The notes under the pieces: generated by a model
What the model was told of the DNA's origin: nothing
Seen by the model: only the letters and a program-made list of their open reading frames with translations
Database searches by the model: none
NCBI GenBank assembly: GCA_000230935.2
Contig: AGIQ01000017.1
Span: 1-37,032, forward strand
From: Mycolicibacterium rhodesiae JS60
GTDB taxonomy: Bacteria > Actinomycetota > Actinomycetes > Mycobacteriales > Mycobacteriaceae
Length of the DNA: 37,032 nt
Direction of reading: 5' to 3'
Program-made: the position numbers and the translations under genes
Part shown: positions 1 to 8,137 of the stretch, piece by piece
Numbering within the stretch: position 1 is the stretch's first letter
Layout: every line of letters starts with the position of its first letter

Positions 1-1022
1 CCTCAGGTGGCGCGCTCGGCGGCAACGGTGGCGCCGGCGGCGATGCCGGTGCCCTCGGGACCGGTGGAACCGGGGGTCAAGGCGGTGGTGCGTCGACTTA
101 TGGTCCCGCGCAGGGCGGCGTGGGCGGAGCCGGCGGTGACGGCCGAGTGGCCGGCGACGGCGGCGCGGGTGGTGATGCCGCGAGCAAGTACGAGAACACC
201 TCCGGCGGTGCCGGTGGCAACGGCGGCAATGTGATCGCGTCCGGCATGGGCGGCACGGGTGGCGTTGGCGGCCAAGCGAATTCAGGTCACGGTGCGGCAA
301 TCGGCGGTGCCGGCGGTGCGGGCGGCGGGGCAGGGCTGTCCGGCGCGGGCGGCGGCGGCGGCCGAGGCGGCAATGCCAAGACCGGCGACGGTTCGGCGAC
401 CGGAGGTGACGGCGGCAACGGTCACGGCGGCGGGATGGTCAGTGGCGATGGCGGCTCCGGTGGTGCCGGCGGCAACGCCAGGAACGAGGCCGCGGGCAGC
501 GCCACCGGTGGACGCGGCGGCGTGGGCGGCGACTCCGGACAGCTCAGCGGCAACGGTGGAAAGGGTGCTGCGGGCGGTGCGGCGAGCGGAGACGAGGGCC
601 CGATCCGTGGTGGTGACGGCGGAAGTGGTGGCAGCTCAGAGCTTTTCGGCGACGGTGGTGCGGGCGGCGCGGGCGGCGCGGCCGAAGGTGTCGGCAGTGC
701 GTCGGAGGATGCGCGCGGTGGCGACGGTGGCCGCGGTGGCGACGGCGGCAGCACTGGTCGTGGCGGTCAAGGCGGTGCGGGTGGCAACAGTTCGACCTAT
801 GGCACCTCGCAGGGCGGGGCTGGGGGCAACGGAGGCAACGCGGGCAACGGTCGACCGGGAAGCAACGGTGGTAACGGTGGCGATGGCCATTCCCATGCCG
901 ACTACGGCAAGGGGGGAGCCGGCGGGGCTGGCGGAGCAGGCACGCCCGGCGGTACGGGCGGTATCGGCGGGCACGGCAGCGCCAGTAATGGCAGCAATGG
1001 AAGTAACGGGCCCAACCGTTAG
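1..1022 (+). CDS. Glycine-rich PGRS-like protein, 5' end outside window
   Basis: The open frame runs from base 3 to a TAG at 1020-1022 and is cut by the window start, so the N-terminus is not visible. The visible 339 residues are almost entirely GGxGG-type repeats (GGAGG, GGNGG, GGDGG) with rare aromatic or charged interruptions, ending in an SNGSNGSNGPNR tail. This composition is typical of mycobacterial PGRS domains of surface or secreted PE_PGRS and PGRS-like proteins. A PE domain or signal peptide cannot be confirmed because the 5' part is missing. Long open frames in other phases here are by-products of GC-rich repeats. The family is clear from composition; the function is unknown. Confidence 0.8.
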   Translation, partial: SGGALGGNGGAGGDAGALGTGGTGGQGGGASTYGPAQGGVGGAGGDGRVAGDGGAGGDAASKYENTSGGAGGNGGNVIASGMGGTGGVGGQANSGHGAAIGGAGGAGGGAGLSGAGGGGGRGGNAKTGDGSATGGDGGNGHGGGMVSGDGGSGGAGGNARNEAAGSATGGRGGVGGDSGQLSGNGGKGAAGGAASGDEGPIRGGDGGSGGSSELFGDGGAGGAGGAAEGVGSASEDARGGDGGRGGDGGSTGRGGQGGAGGNSSTYGTSQGGAGGNGGNAGNGRPGSNGGNGGDGHSHADYGKGGAGGAGGAGTPGGTGGIGGHGSASNGSNGSNGPNR

Positions 1023-1084
1023 CCCGGCACAGCCCACGGCTGTGGATTCACGAGAAGTAGCACTGGCTATCGCGGGGTGCGATC

Positions 1085-2599
1085 ATGCCCGGTGTGGCCA
1101 CCGAGAAGTTGCAGACCATTGCTCACCCCGCAGTAGGCGCTCGTCCACACCGTGGTGACGCCGAGAGCCTCGAACCTCACGTCATCCTGCTCTTCGGGGC
1201 GACAGGCGATCTCGCCAAGCGCAAGCTGCTGCCCGGTATGGCCTATCTGGTGCAGTCGGCGCTCGCCCCCGAGATCCGGGTGGTCGGCACCTCGCTCGAG
1301 GAGCTCACCGACGACGAGTTCCGCACAATCACCAGGAAAGCCGTCGAAGATTTCGGCACCCGCACACTGACCGACGAGCAGTGGGCCAACTTCGCCAGCC
1401 GGATCACCTACGTACCGCAGGGCGCCGGCCCGGCCGCACTGGCCGCCGCAGTGGCCGCGGCCGAAGCTGAACTCGGCCCGGACGTGCACCGACTGCACTA
1501 CCTTTCGGTGCCGCCCAAGGCCGCCAAGGCGGTCATCACCATGCTCAAAGAGGCCGAGCTCGTCGAGCGGTCACGGGTGGTGATGGAGAAACCCTTCGGT
1601 ACCGACCTCGCCAGCGCGATCGAGCTCAACGACTTCGTGCACGAGACGTTCCGCGAGCGACAGATCTTTCGCATCGACCATTTCCTCGGCAAGGAGGCCG
1701 CCCAGAACATTCTTGCGTTCCGGTTCGCCAACGGGCTGTTCGAGCCGATCTGGAACCGTAACTTCATCGATCACATTCAGATCGACATCCCGGAGACCCT
1801 CGGCCTTGACCAGCGCGCGAATTTCTACGAGAGCACCGGCGCCTACAAGGACATGGTCGTCACCCACCTGCTGCAGGTGATGGCGTTCGTGGTGATGGAG
1901 CCGCCGACCGCGCTGGAGCCGCGCGCGATCAGCGAGGAGAAGAACAAGGTCTTTCGGTCCATGCTGCCGATCAACCCTGCCGACGTGGTCCGCGGCCAGT
2001 ACGCGGGTTATCGCCAAGAGACCGGTGTCGCAAAGGATTCCGACACCGAGACGTTCATCGCTCTCAAGGTCGGTATCGACAACTGGCGCTGGGCCGGGGT
2101 GCCGATCTACCTGCGGACCGGTAAGAAGATGGCCGAGGGTCAGCGGATCATTTCGATCGCCTTCAAGGAGGCGCCACGCACCATGTTCCCCGCCGGTTCC
2201 GGGGTCGGCTCGCAGGGACCCGATCATCTCACCTTCGACCTGGCCGACAGTTCCAAGGTGTCGCTGTCGTTCTACGGCAAGCGTCCCGGGCCTGGCATGA
2301 AACTCGACAAGCTCTCCATGCAGTTCTCCACCCAGGAGACCGACTCGGTCGGCGACGTGCTGGAGGCTTACGAACGGTTGATCCTGGACGCGATGCGAGG
2401 CGACCACACCCTGTTCACCACAGCCGAAGGCATTGAGTCACTCTGGGATCGCTCGGCGCACCTTCTGGAGGACCCGCCGCCGGTCAAGAGCTACCCGGTC
2501 GGCACGTGGGGTCCCAATGCCATCCATCAGCTCATCGCCCCGAATGCATGGCGGCTTCCGTTCGAGCGGGCGTGGCGGGAAAAGAAGTCCGAGAGCTGA
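1085..2599 (+). CDS. zwf: Glucose-6-phosphate 1-dehydrogenase
   Basis: 504 aa, the usual family length. It oxidises glucose 6-phosphate to 6-phosphogluconolactone with NAD(P)+, the first step of the oxidative pentose phosphate pathway, in the cytosol. The nucleotide-binding fingerprint GATGDLA is at residues 38-44, and the substrate and active-site signature RIDHFLGK is at 196-203. The C-terminal half carries RWAGVPIYLRTGKK and ends with GTWGP, both typical. The ATG at 1085 has only a weak GGGG stretch upstream, so an internal start is possible, but residues before about 30 are not needed for the fold. The stop codon directly abuts the stop of convergent sigC with no bases between them. Confidence 0.96.
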   Translation: MPGVATEKLQTIAHPAVGARPHRGDAESLEPHVILLFGATGDLAKRKLLPGMAYLVQSALAPEIRVVGTSLEELTDDEFRTITRKAVEDFGTRTLTDEQWANFASRITYVPQGAGPAALAAAVAAAEAELGPDVHRLHYLSVPPKAAKAVITMLKEAELVERSRVVMEKPFGTDLASAIELNDFVHETFRERQIFRIDHFLGKEAAQNILAFRFANGLFEPIWNRNFIDHIQIDIPETLGLDQRANFYESTGAYKDMVVTHLLQVMAFVVMEPPTALEPRAISEEKNKVFRSMLPINPADVVRGQYAGYRQETGVAKDSDTETFIALKVGIDNWRWAGVPIYLRTGKKMAEGQRIISIAFKEAPRTMFPAGSGVGSQGPDHLTFDLADSSKVSLSFYGKRPGPGMKLDKLSMQFSTQETDSVGDVLEAYERLILDAMRGDHTLFTTAEGIESLWDRSAHLLEDPPPVKSYPVGTWGPNAIHQLIAPNAWRLPFERAWREKKSES

Positions 2600-3151
2600 T
2601 CAACCCACCTGGTCGTCGCGGTGGGCGGCGGTGATCAGATCGTCGCGGGCTCGTGCCACACGCGAGCGAATCGTGCCGACCGGGCACCCGCACACCTCGG
2701 CGGCCTCGGCATAGGACAGCCCCAGCACTTGGGTGAGCATCAGGGCATCGCGGCGGTCGGTGTCGAGGCCGTCGAGCAGCATCCTGATCTCGATGATGTC
2801 TTCGAAGCGGGCCGCGCTGGGCCGGGTGTCGAGCATCTGATCCAGGTCGATCGCCGACGCGGTGCGCGGCCGGGCCTGGTTGCGCCGGATCTGGTCGACG
2901 ACAACCCGGCGGGCGATCGACATCAGCCAGGTGCGCGCCGAGGACCGGCCGGAGAACCGCGGCAGTGCGCCCAGGGCACGCAGGAACGTCTCCTGGGTCA
3001 GGTCGTCGGCGTAGCCGGGGTCACCCAGAAAGGCGACCGTGCGCCAGACATCGCGCTGAGTGGCTTTGATGAACGCCTCGAGAGCGGCCGAATCGCCCCG
3101 CCCAGCGGCCAGGGCGAGCACGGTCACCTCGTCGTCATCGCGTTCACCCAC
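2600..3151 (-). CDS. sigC: ECF RNA polymerase sigma factor SigC
   Basis: About 183 aa. Sigma region 2 includes ALEAFIKATQ and DDLTQETFLRAL; region 4 carries LGLSYAEAAEVCGCP followed by the GTIRSRVARARD recognition helix. The sequence matches what I remember of M. tuberculosis SigC along its whole length, including the ARTWLMSIARRVV stretch. SigC lacks the extra SnoaL domain of large ECF factors. An upstream TTG at 3157 is possible, but the GTG at 3151 lies 8 nt after a TAATCT hexamer, which suits a leaderless transcript, and no Shine-Dalgarno is present. In M. tuberculosis SigC drives copper-acquisition genes including ctpB; here ctpB is the divergent neighbour. Identity is highly likely; the start is inferred. 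Confidence 0.93.
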   Translation of the reverse strand: MGERDDDEVTVLALAAGRGDSAALEAFIKATQRDVWRTVAFLGDPGYADDLTQETFLRALGALPRFSGRSSARTWLMSIARRVVVDQIRRNQARPRTASAIDLDQMLDTRPSAARFEDIIEIRMLLDGLDTDRRDALMLTQVLGLSYAEAAEVCGCPVGTIRSRVARARDDLITAAHRDDQVG

Positions 3152-3159
3152 GGTCAATG

Positions 3160-3165
3160 AGATTA
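3160..3165 (-). promoter_or_regulatory. Predicted -10 box of sigC (leaderless)
   Basis: TAATCT on the minus strand lies 8 nt before GTG 3151, so transcription would begin at or next to the start codon. No good -35 is seen 17 nt upstream. The inference rests on spacing and on the lack of a ribosome binding site. Confidence 0.4.
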
Positions 3166-3223
3166 GGGGATCACCGCAGGCGGTACATCTGGGGGCTGGC
3201 GGCGAGGCGTATTTTGGGTGGTC

Positions 3224-3252
3224 GGGAACCCGGCGGCCGCCAGGGCCGACTC
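3224..3252 (+). promoter_or_regulatory. Candidate ECF (SigC-type) promoter of ctpB
   Basis: GGGAAC (3224-3229), 17 bp spacer, CGACTC (3247-3252), 33 bp before the ctpB ATG. The same GGAAC-N17-CGAC pattern occurs before the DUF5134-type gene (10090-10118) and the anti-sigma-like gene (12738-12766). An AAC-type -35 with a CG-containing -10 is typical of ECF promoters. That SigC reads it is inferred from the neighbourhood. Confidence 0.6.
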
Positions 3253-3285
3253 TTCACTCGAGCACCACCAGAGCCAAGGAGGGCG

Positions 3286-5532
3286 ATGACGACGGCATCC
3301 GTCGTGGGCGGTCCAGCCGCCGGCGTCGCGCACCGCATCGAACTCGACGTCTCGGGGATGTCCTGCGCGGCGTGTGCGGCCCGGGTCGAGACCAAGCTCA
3401 ACAAGCTCGACGGCGTCCGTGCCTCGGTCAACTTCGCCACCCGCGTCGCCAGCGTCGACGCCCCGGATTCGATGCCCGCCGAGGACCTGTGCGCGGTGAT
3501 CCGCAAGGCCGGCTACGACGCCGCCCCGCGGTCGGCTTCGTCCACCGAAGCCGTCGACCCCGATGACCGGCTGGCCCGCAATCTGCTGCTCCGGCTGGCC
3601 GTCGCCGCGGTGCTCTTCGTCCCGCTGGCCGATCTGTCGGTGATGTTCGCCGTGGTCCCCAGCACCCGCTTCACCGGCTGGGAGTGGGTACTGACCGCGC
3701 TGGCCGCGCCGATCGTCACGTGGGCGGCGTGGCCGTTCCACCGAGTGGCCCTGCGCAACGCGCGCCACGGCACCGCCTCGATGGAGACGTTGATCTCGGT
3801 CGGTGTCACAGCGGCCACCCTGTGGTCGCTCTACACGATCTTCTTCGGTCACCGCGACCACCAGGTCGACGGCATCTGGCAAGCCCTGATGGGCAGCGAC
3901 GCCATTTATCTCGAGGTCGCCGCGGGTGTGACGGTGTTCATTCTGGCCGGCCGGTACTTCGAGGCGAAGGCCAAGTCACGTGCGGGCAGTGCGCTGCGCG
4001 CGCTGGCGGCCCTGAGCGCCAAGAATGTGTCGGTGCTACTGGCCGACGGCGCCGAGATGGTGCTGCCGGCCGACGAACTGAAGGAGCAGCAGCGCTTCGT
4101 CGTGCGGCCCGGCGAAACCATCGCCGCCGACGGCCTGGTCGTCGAGGGCAGCGCGGCCATCGACATGAGCGCGATGACCGGCGAAGCCAAACCGGCGCGC
4201 GCACGAACCGGCGGACCGGTGATCGGCGGAACCGTGGTGCTCGACGGACGGCTCATCGTCGAGGCCGCCGCCGTGGGTGCTGACACCCAGTTCGCCGGAA
4301 TGGTGCGGCTCGTCGAAGAGGCACAGGCACAGAAGGCCGAAGCGCAGCGGCTGGCCGACCGCATCGCCGGGGTCTTCGTGCCCGCCGTCTTCGTGATCGC
4401 CGCGCTCACCGCGACCGGGTGGTTGCTGGCCGGGGCCGACGCGGACCCCGCGTTCGCCGCGGCGCTGGCCGTGCTGGTGATCGCCTGCCCGTGTGCGCTG
4501 GGGCTGGCCACGCCGACTGCGATGATGGTGGCTTCCGGGCGCGGCGCGCAGCTGGGCATCTTCCTGAAGGGCTACCGGGCGCTGGAAGCGATCCGTGCGG
4601 TGGACACCGTGGTGTTCGACAAGACCGGCACGTTGACGACGGGGCACCTGGCGGTCACCGAGGTGACGGTCGCCGACGGCTGGCAGCGCTCCGAAGTCCT
4701 CGCCTTGGCCGCAGCGGTCGAGGTGGCGTCCGAACATGCCGTCGCTGTCGCGATCGCGACGGCCACCGAGGAGCGCCGCCCGGTCGAGGACTTTCGTGCC
4801 CACGCCGGGCGGGGCGTGACGGGTACGGTGTCCGGTCGCCGGGTCGTGATCGGACGGCCCGGCTGGGCCGCGGGGCAGGCCGAGGTCCCCGAGCTGGTGG
4901 CCGCGGCCCGCCGTATCGGTGAATCTCGAGGCGAGACAGTTGTTTTCGTCACCGTCGACGACCAGGTGTGCGGCGCGATCGCGGTGGCCGACGCCGTCAA
5001 GGACTCAGCGGCCGATGCCGTGGCGGCGTTGCATCGGCGAGGTTTGCGCACCGTGTTGCTCACCGGGGACAACGCGGCCGCCGCGGGCGCGGTGGCCGCG
5101 CAGGTCGGCATCGACGAGGTCATCGCCGAGGTACTGCCCGATGGCAAGGTCGACGTCATCGAACAGCTGCGCGAGCACGGCCGGGTGGTCGCGATGGTCG
5201 GCGATGGCATCAACGACGGCCCCGCGCTGGCGTCGGCCGATCTCGGCCTGGCGATCGGCCGCGGCACCGACGTGGCGATCGGCGCCGCCGACATCATCCT
5301 GGTGCGTGACGATCTCGACATCGTCCCGCAGGCACTCGACCTGGCCAGGGCGACGATGCGGACGATCAGAACCAACTTGTTCTGGGCGTTCGGCTACAAC
5401 GTGGCCGCCATCCCGATCGCCGCGGCCGGGCTGCTCAACCCGCTCATCGCCGGTGCGGCGATGGCGTTCTCATCCTTCTTCGTCGTCTCGAACAGCTTGC
5501 GGCTGCGCACCTTCGACGCCCGCACGCGCTGA
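3286..5532 (+). CDS. ctpB: Copper-type P1B ATPase CtpB
   Basis: 748 aa membrane cation pump. An N-terminal heavy-metal-binding domain carries GMSCAACA (CxxC at residues 27 and 30). Membrane helices follow, with the metal-site CPC at 401-403 in the sixth helix, the phosphorylation motif DKTGT from Asp445, and the hinge motif GDGIND at 639-644. CPC plus the N-terminal CxxC indicates Cu(I) specificity. Long stretches (VETKLNKLDGVRASVNFATR, VTWAAWPFH, YFEAKAKSRAGSALRALA) agree with M. tuberculosis CtpB as remembered (about 752 aa). The ATG at 3286 has a strong AAGGAGG just upstream; the frame stays open further upstream but lacks family sequence. It is divergent from sigC and 19 bp ahead of a small CxxC protein, so probably co-transcribed with it. 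Transport direction cannot be read from sequence. Confidence 0.94.
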   Translation: MTTASVVGGPAAGVAHRIELDVSGMSCAACAARVETKLNKLDGVRASVNFATRVASVDAPDSMPAEDLCAVIRKAGYDAAPRSASSTEAVDPDDRLARNLLLRLAVAAVLFVPLADLSVMFAVVPSTRFTGWEWVLTALAAPIVTWAAWPFHRVALRNARHGTASMETLISVGVTAATLWSLYTIFFGHRDHQVDGIWQALMGSDAIYLEVAAGVTVFILAGRYFEAKAKSRAGSALRALAALSAKNVSVLLADGAEMVLPADELKEQQRFVVRPGETIAADGLVVEGSAAIDMSAMTGEAKPARARTGGPVIGGTVVLDGRLIVEAAAVGADTQFAGMVRLVEEAQAQKAEAQRLADRIAGVFVPAVFVIAALTATGWLLAGADADPAFAAALAVLVIACPCALGLATPTAMMVASGRGAQLGIFLKGYRALEAIRAVDTVVFDKTGTLTTGHLAVTEVTVADGWQRSEVLALAAAVEVASEHAVAVAIATATEERRPVEDFRAHAGRGVTGTVSGRRVVIGRPGWAAGQAEVPELVAAARRIGESRGETVVFVTVDDQVCGAIAVADAVKDSAADAVAALHRRGLRTVLLTGDNAAAAGAVAAQVGIDEVIAEVLPDGKVDVIEQLREHGRVVAMVGDGINDGPALASADLGLAIGRGTDVAIGAADIILVRDDLDIVPQALDLARATMRTIRTNLFWAFGYNVAAIPIAAAGLLNPLIAGAAMAFSSFFVVSNSLRLRTFDARTR

Positions 5533-5551
5533 TCACCGAAAGGTACATCGG

Positions 5552-5770
5552 ATGTCACAGCAGACCTTCATGGTCACCGGCCTGCACTGCCAGAGTTGCG
5601 TGCGGGTGGTGAGTGGCGCCCTGACGGAGCTGCCCGGTGTCAGCGCCGTCGAGGTCGACCTCGATGCCGACGGCGCGTCGACCGTGCGGGTCGAAACCGC
5701 CGCCGACCTCGGCGTCGAGCAGGTCCGGGCCGCGCTGGCCGACGAGGGTGACTACACCGTCGTCGGCTGA
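5552..5770 (+). CDS. CopZ-like heavy-metal-associated (HMA) protein
   Basis: 72 aa, a single HMA domain. The metal site GLHCQSC has Cys13 and Cys16, followed by the usual amphipathic helix and a beta strand (VSAVEVDLDADG). Proteins of this size and fold carry Cu(I) in the cytosol and hand it to the N-terminal domain of a P1B ATPase. The gene begins 19 bp after ctpB, with GAAAGG upstream of the ATG, so it is very likely in the same operon and the natural partner of CtpB. Unlike classical CopZ, the conserved Met before the first Cys is replaced by Leu-His. Confidence 0.9.
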   Translation: MSQQTFMVTGLHCQSCVRVVSGALTELPGVSAVEVDLDADGASTVRVETAADLGVEQVRAALADEGDYTVVG

Positions 5771-5966
5771 TATGCCGAGCAGGCCACGCACAACGCGACT
5801 CTCGTCGGTCCGCGCCATCGCTGGGTAATGCGCCGGTGAGAAGCTATGCAGACCGTATGAATCAATCGCTAGCGCTATCGAGTTGCGGGTCGTGGCGCGA
5901 CGATAGAGAACGCATCCCGTTAGTCATGGTTGGCAACGATTGAGTTCTCGGAGGCTGTGGCCCGAT

Positions 5967-7421
5967 ATGCGTGTAACGGTTCGTAGCACGTCGCTCGCGG
6001 TCGCCGCGCTGGCAATGGTTCTGTCCGTGGCGATGATGTCGACGACGGCGGCCGTCAAGCTGCTTCTCACCGGCGCAACGGTTCTCGCGATGGGCGGCAC
6101 GGGGCACTCGCTGTCGCCGTCGGAAGATACGGACGAGTTCGTCGAGAACTACCTGTCCGTGGCGGTCGGCAATCACGTCGATCCCGCCTCGACTTTGAGC
6201 ACCGGCATCCCGGAGGGGCCGTACAACACCGTCGCCGTCGTCACGCCTGCAGAGTTCGCGCCGGACACCGGAACGCTGACCTTCGATCAATCGGTGGCCC
6301 TGGGCCAGCAGAACCTGGATAACTGCATCAAGGGCACGTCCTGCAACTACAACACCGAGGTGGGTTCGGTGGCGCCGTCGGTCGGTGACACGTTCGTGGT
6401 CTACGGCTTCTCGCAGAGCGCCACGGTCGCGACCCTCGAAAAACGTTTACTAGCAGCAGAATATGCCGATGGCGAGGGTCCCCAAGTATCATTCGTGCTG
6501 GTCGCCAACGGTAACCGTCCGAATGGCGGGTTCCTATCCCGTGGGCCTACCGGGATCACAATTCCGTGGTTTCTGACGTTCGGCGGGGCCACGTTCAGCG
6601 GGCCGACCCCGACTGACACCCAGTACGCCACGGTCGACATCGCCGCTCAGTACGACGGTTGGTCGGATTTCCCCGTGAATCCGCTCAACCTGCTCGCCGT
6701 TCTCAACGCGATGATGGGCATCACCTATCTGCATCTCGCAGGCGTCTATGACACCACCAGCCTGACCGATTCGGGCGTCATCGACCAGGGCCAGTACGGC
6801 GACACTCATTACTATCTGATCTCCACCGACATACTTCCGCTGTTGATGCCGCTGGACAACTTGGGAACGCTCGGTCACGCGTTGGCGGACACGCTCGACC
6901 CAGTGTTGCGCGTCATCATCGAGTCGGCCTATGACCGCAGCACCAGCCCCGGTGAGCCGACATCGTGGAACATCTTCTACTTCGAGGATCCGATCAAACT
7001 CGCCAAAGACTTCCTCGCAGCGATCCCGGTCGGTCTGGACAACGGCATGGAAGATCTCTTCGGGGTACGTCCGTTCAGGACGACGCGGCCCGGACCCTAT
7101 GGCGTTGGCGGTGCCGACGTCGAATACACCACCTCGGAAGCGACCGACAATGCGGCGGCCAGCTCGACGACGAGCAACTCGACCACGTCCTCGTCGTCGA
7201 CGTCCAGTGCCCACTCGTCATCGGTCGATTCCAGCGACTCCAGCGATTCGGCGGCCGCGGCGAGCGCCAGCCGCGGCGTTGGTCATGCCAATCGGCGCAC
7301 CTCACCGACGTCTTCTGCGACTTCCAAGTCAACCAAGTCAACCACATCGAATTCGACAAGCTCGAGTTCGACGGCCACTCACAGCGGCGTGGGCTCATCG
7401 AAGCGTGCGAAAGCAAGCTAG
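5967..7421 (+). CDS. Secreted PE-PPE domain (serine hydrolase-like) protein
   Basis: 484 aa. A basic N-terminus and hydrophobic segment (residues about 8-50) form a signal peptide or membrane anchor. Residues about 60-350 match the PE-PPE domain (PF08237), an alpha/beta-hydrolase fold with esterase activity in characterised members. The nucleophile motif GFSQS has Ser149, and the VNPLNLLAVLNAMMGITYLH stretch is typical. From about residue 388 the chain is a low-complexity Ser/Thr/Ala tail, probably exposed and perhaps wall-associated. There is no PE or PPE N-terminal domain. Around 6440-6480 the codons are unusually AT-rich, including TTA and CTA. The ATG at 5967 follows GGAGG by 13 nt, somewhat long. 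Nothing ties it functionally to the copper genes on either side. Confidence 0.85.
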   Translation: MRVTVRSTSLAVAALAMVLSVAMMSTTAAVKLLLTGATVLAMGGTGHSLSPSEDTDEFVENYLSVAVGNHVDPASTLSTGIPEGPYNTVAVVTPAEFAPDTGTLTFDQSVALGQQNLDNCIKGTSCNYNTEVGSVAPSVGDTFVVYGFSQSATVATLEKRLLAAEYADGEGPQVSFVLVANGNRPNGGFLSRGPTGITIPWFLTFGGATFSGPTPTDTQYATVDIAAQYDGWSDFPVNPLNLLAVLNAMMGITYLHLAGVYDTTSLTDSGVIDQGQYGDTHYYLISTDILPLLMPLDNLGTLGHALADTLDPVLRVIIESAYDRSTSPGEPTSWNIFYFEDPIKLAKDFLAAIPVGLDNGMEDLFGVRPFRTTRPGPYGVGGADVEYTTSEATDNAAASSTTSNSTTSSSSTSSAHSSSVDSSDSSDSAAAASASRGVGHANRRTSPTSSATSKSTKSTTSNSTSSSSTATHSGVGSSKRAKAS

Positions 7422-7424
7422 CCG

Positions 7425-7444
7425 CAACCTCTTTCGTGAGGTTG
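7425..7444. terminator. Hairpin between convergent genes
   Basis: A 7-bp perfect stem (CAACCTC / GAGGTTG) with a TTTCGT loop lies 3 bp after the PE-PPE stop and 21 bp before the stop of the convergent secreted-protein gene. It could end transcription in both directions. There is no U-tract, as is usual in mycobacteria. Confidence 0.5.
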
Positions 7445-7465
7445 GTTCCCGGTGGGAACGCAACG

Positions 7466-7921
7466 TCAGGGGCTGAGCACGCCCGCCTGCGGCGTAACCG
7501 AAGGCACCGCCGCGCCGCTGAGTGAATTCAGCGTGCCCGAAGCCTGGTTGGCGGTGCTCAACATTTGCATGAGCGGCGCGAAGTTTCCGTTGGCGAGTTG
7601 TGTCATCACTGAGGGGCATTGGGACTGGATGGCCTGCTCTGCAACGAATCCGGTGACTTGGGAAGCGAGGCCGCCATAACCGCCCGCTTCGGTAGCGTTG
7701 GAGACCACGCCACTGCCCGACTTGGCGAAGAAGGGGCAGATTTGCTGTCCTATTTGCTCGATCAACTGAGTGAGTGGTCCACCGTTTCCGATGCCGACGG
7801 CGTTCAGGACTCCATTGAGTTCCGTTGTGTCGGCGCTGGCGGGCGCCGGCCACACGGTGGCGGCAACCAATATCCCCGAGATGACGGCAGATAATCCGAT
7901 GCCGAGTTTGTGAACGGTCAT
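7466..7921 (-). CDS. Secreted hypothetical protein with two Cys
   Basis: 151 aa with a clear Sec signal peptide (VHKLGIGLSAVISGILV..., probable cleavage after ASA near residue 30). The mature part is small and neutral, with two Cys, each in a CP pair (QQICPFF and SQCPSVM), that could form a disulfide, and it ends in a Ser/Pro/Val-rich tail. I do not recognise a characterised family; the layout resembles small secreted conserved hypothetical proteins of mycobacteria. The ATG at 7921 was chosen because the signal peptide starts there; a GTG 12 nt upstream is an alternative. It is convergent with the PE-PPE gene. Confidence 0.8.
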   Translation of the reverse strand: MTVHKLGIGLSAVISGILVAATVWPAPASADTTELNGVLNAVGIGNGGPLTQLIEQIGQQICPFFAKSGSGVVSNATEAGGYGGLASQVTGFVAEQAIQSQCPSVMTQLANGNFAPLMQMLSTANQASGTLNSLSGAAVPSVTPQAGVLSP

Positions 7922-7966
7922 GAGGTTCCCCACTATGGGTTCGTTTGGCGTCAGCGGCGACAGCCA

Positions 7967-7989
7967 GGAATGTCACTTCGGTACATTCC
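7967..7989. repeat. Inverted repeat upstream of secreted-protein gene
   Basis: Perfect 7-bp arms GGAATGT and ACATTCC with a 9-bp spacer, about 46 bp upstream of the ATG at 7921. It could be a regulator site or chance. The rest of the 7922-8137 gap shows nothing I recognise. Confidence 0.3.
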
Positions 7990-8137
7990 GGCACTTGCGT
8001 CACGCCAAGAGCACAAAGTTGTCAAGGTTCGATGCCTATGGGTTTCCCATGTGTCGCCTGTGCGGACGAGATGCGAGACTGCCCGCCGCGATCGAGCACT
8101 GAGCAAGCGCCGGTGATCGCCCGCGTCTGTGAGCGGA

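Noticed and set aside
259..1158. Long open frames in other phases and on the minus strand over the glycine-rich gene
   Set aside because: GC-rich GGN repeats keep all frames open; only the GGxGG frame gives a mycobacterial protein.
5860..5885. TAGCGCTA palindrome before the PE-PPE gene
   Set aside because: Eight bases only and not placed at a recognisable promoter; likely chance.
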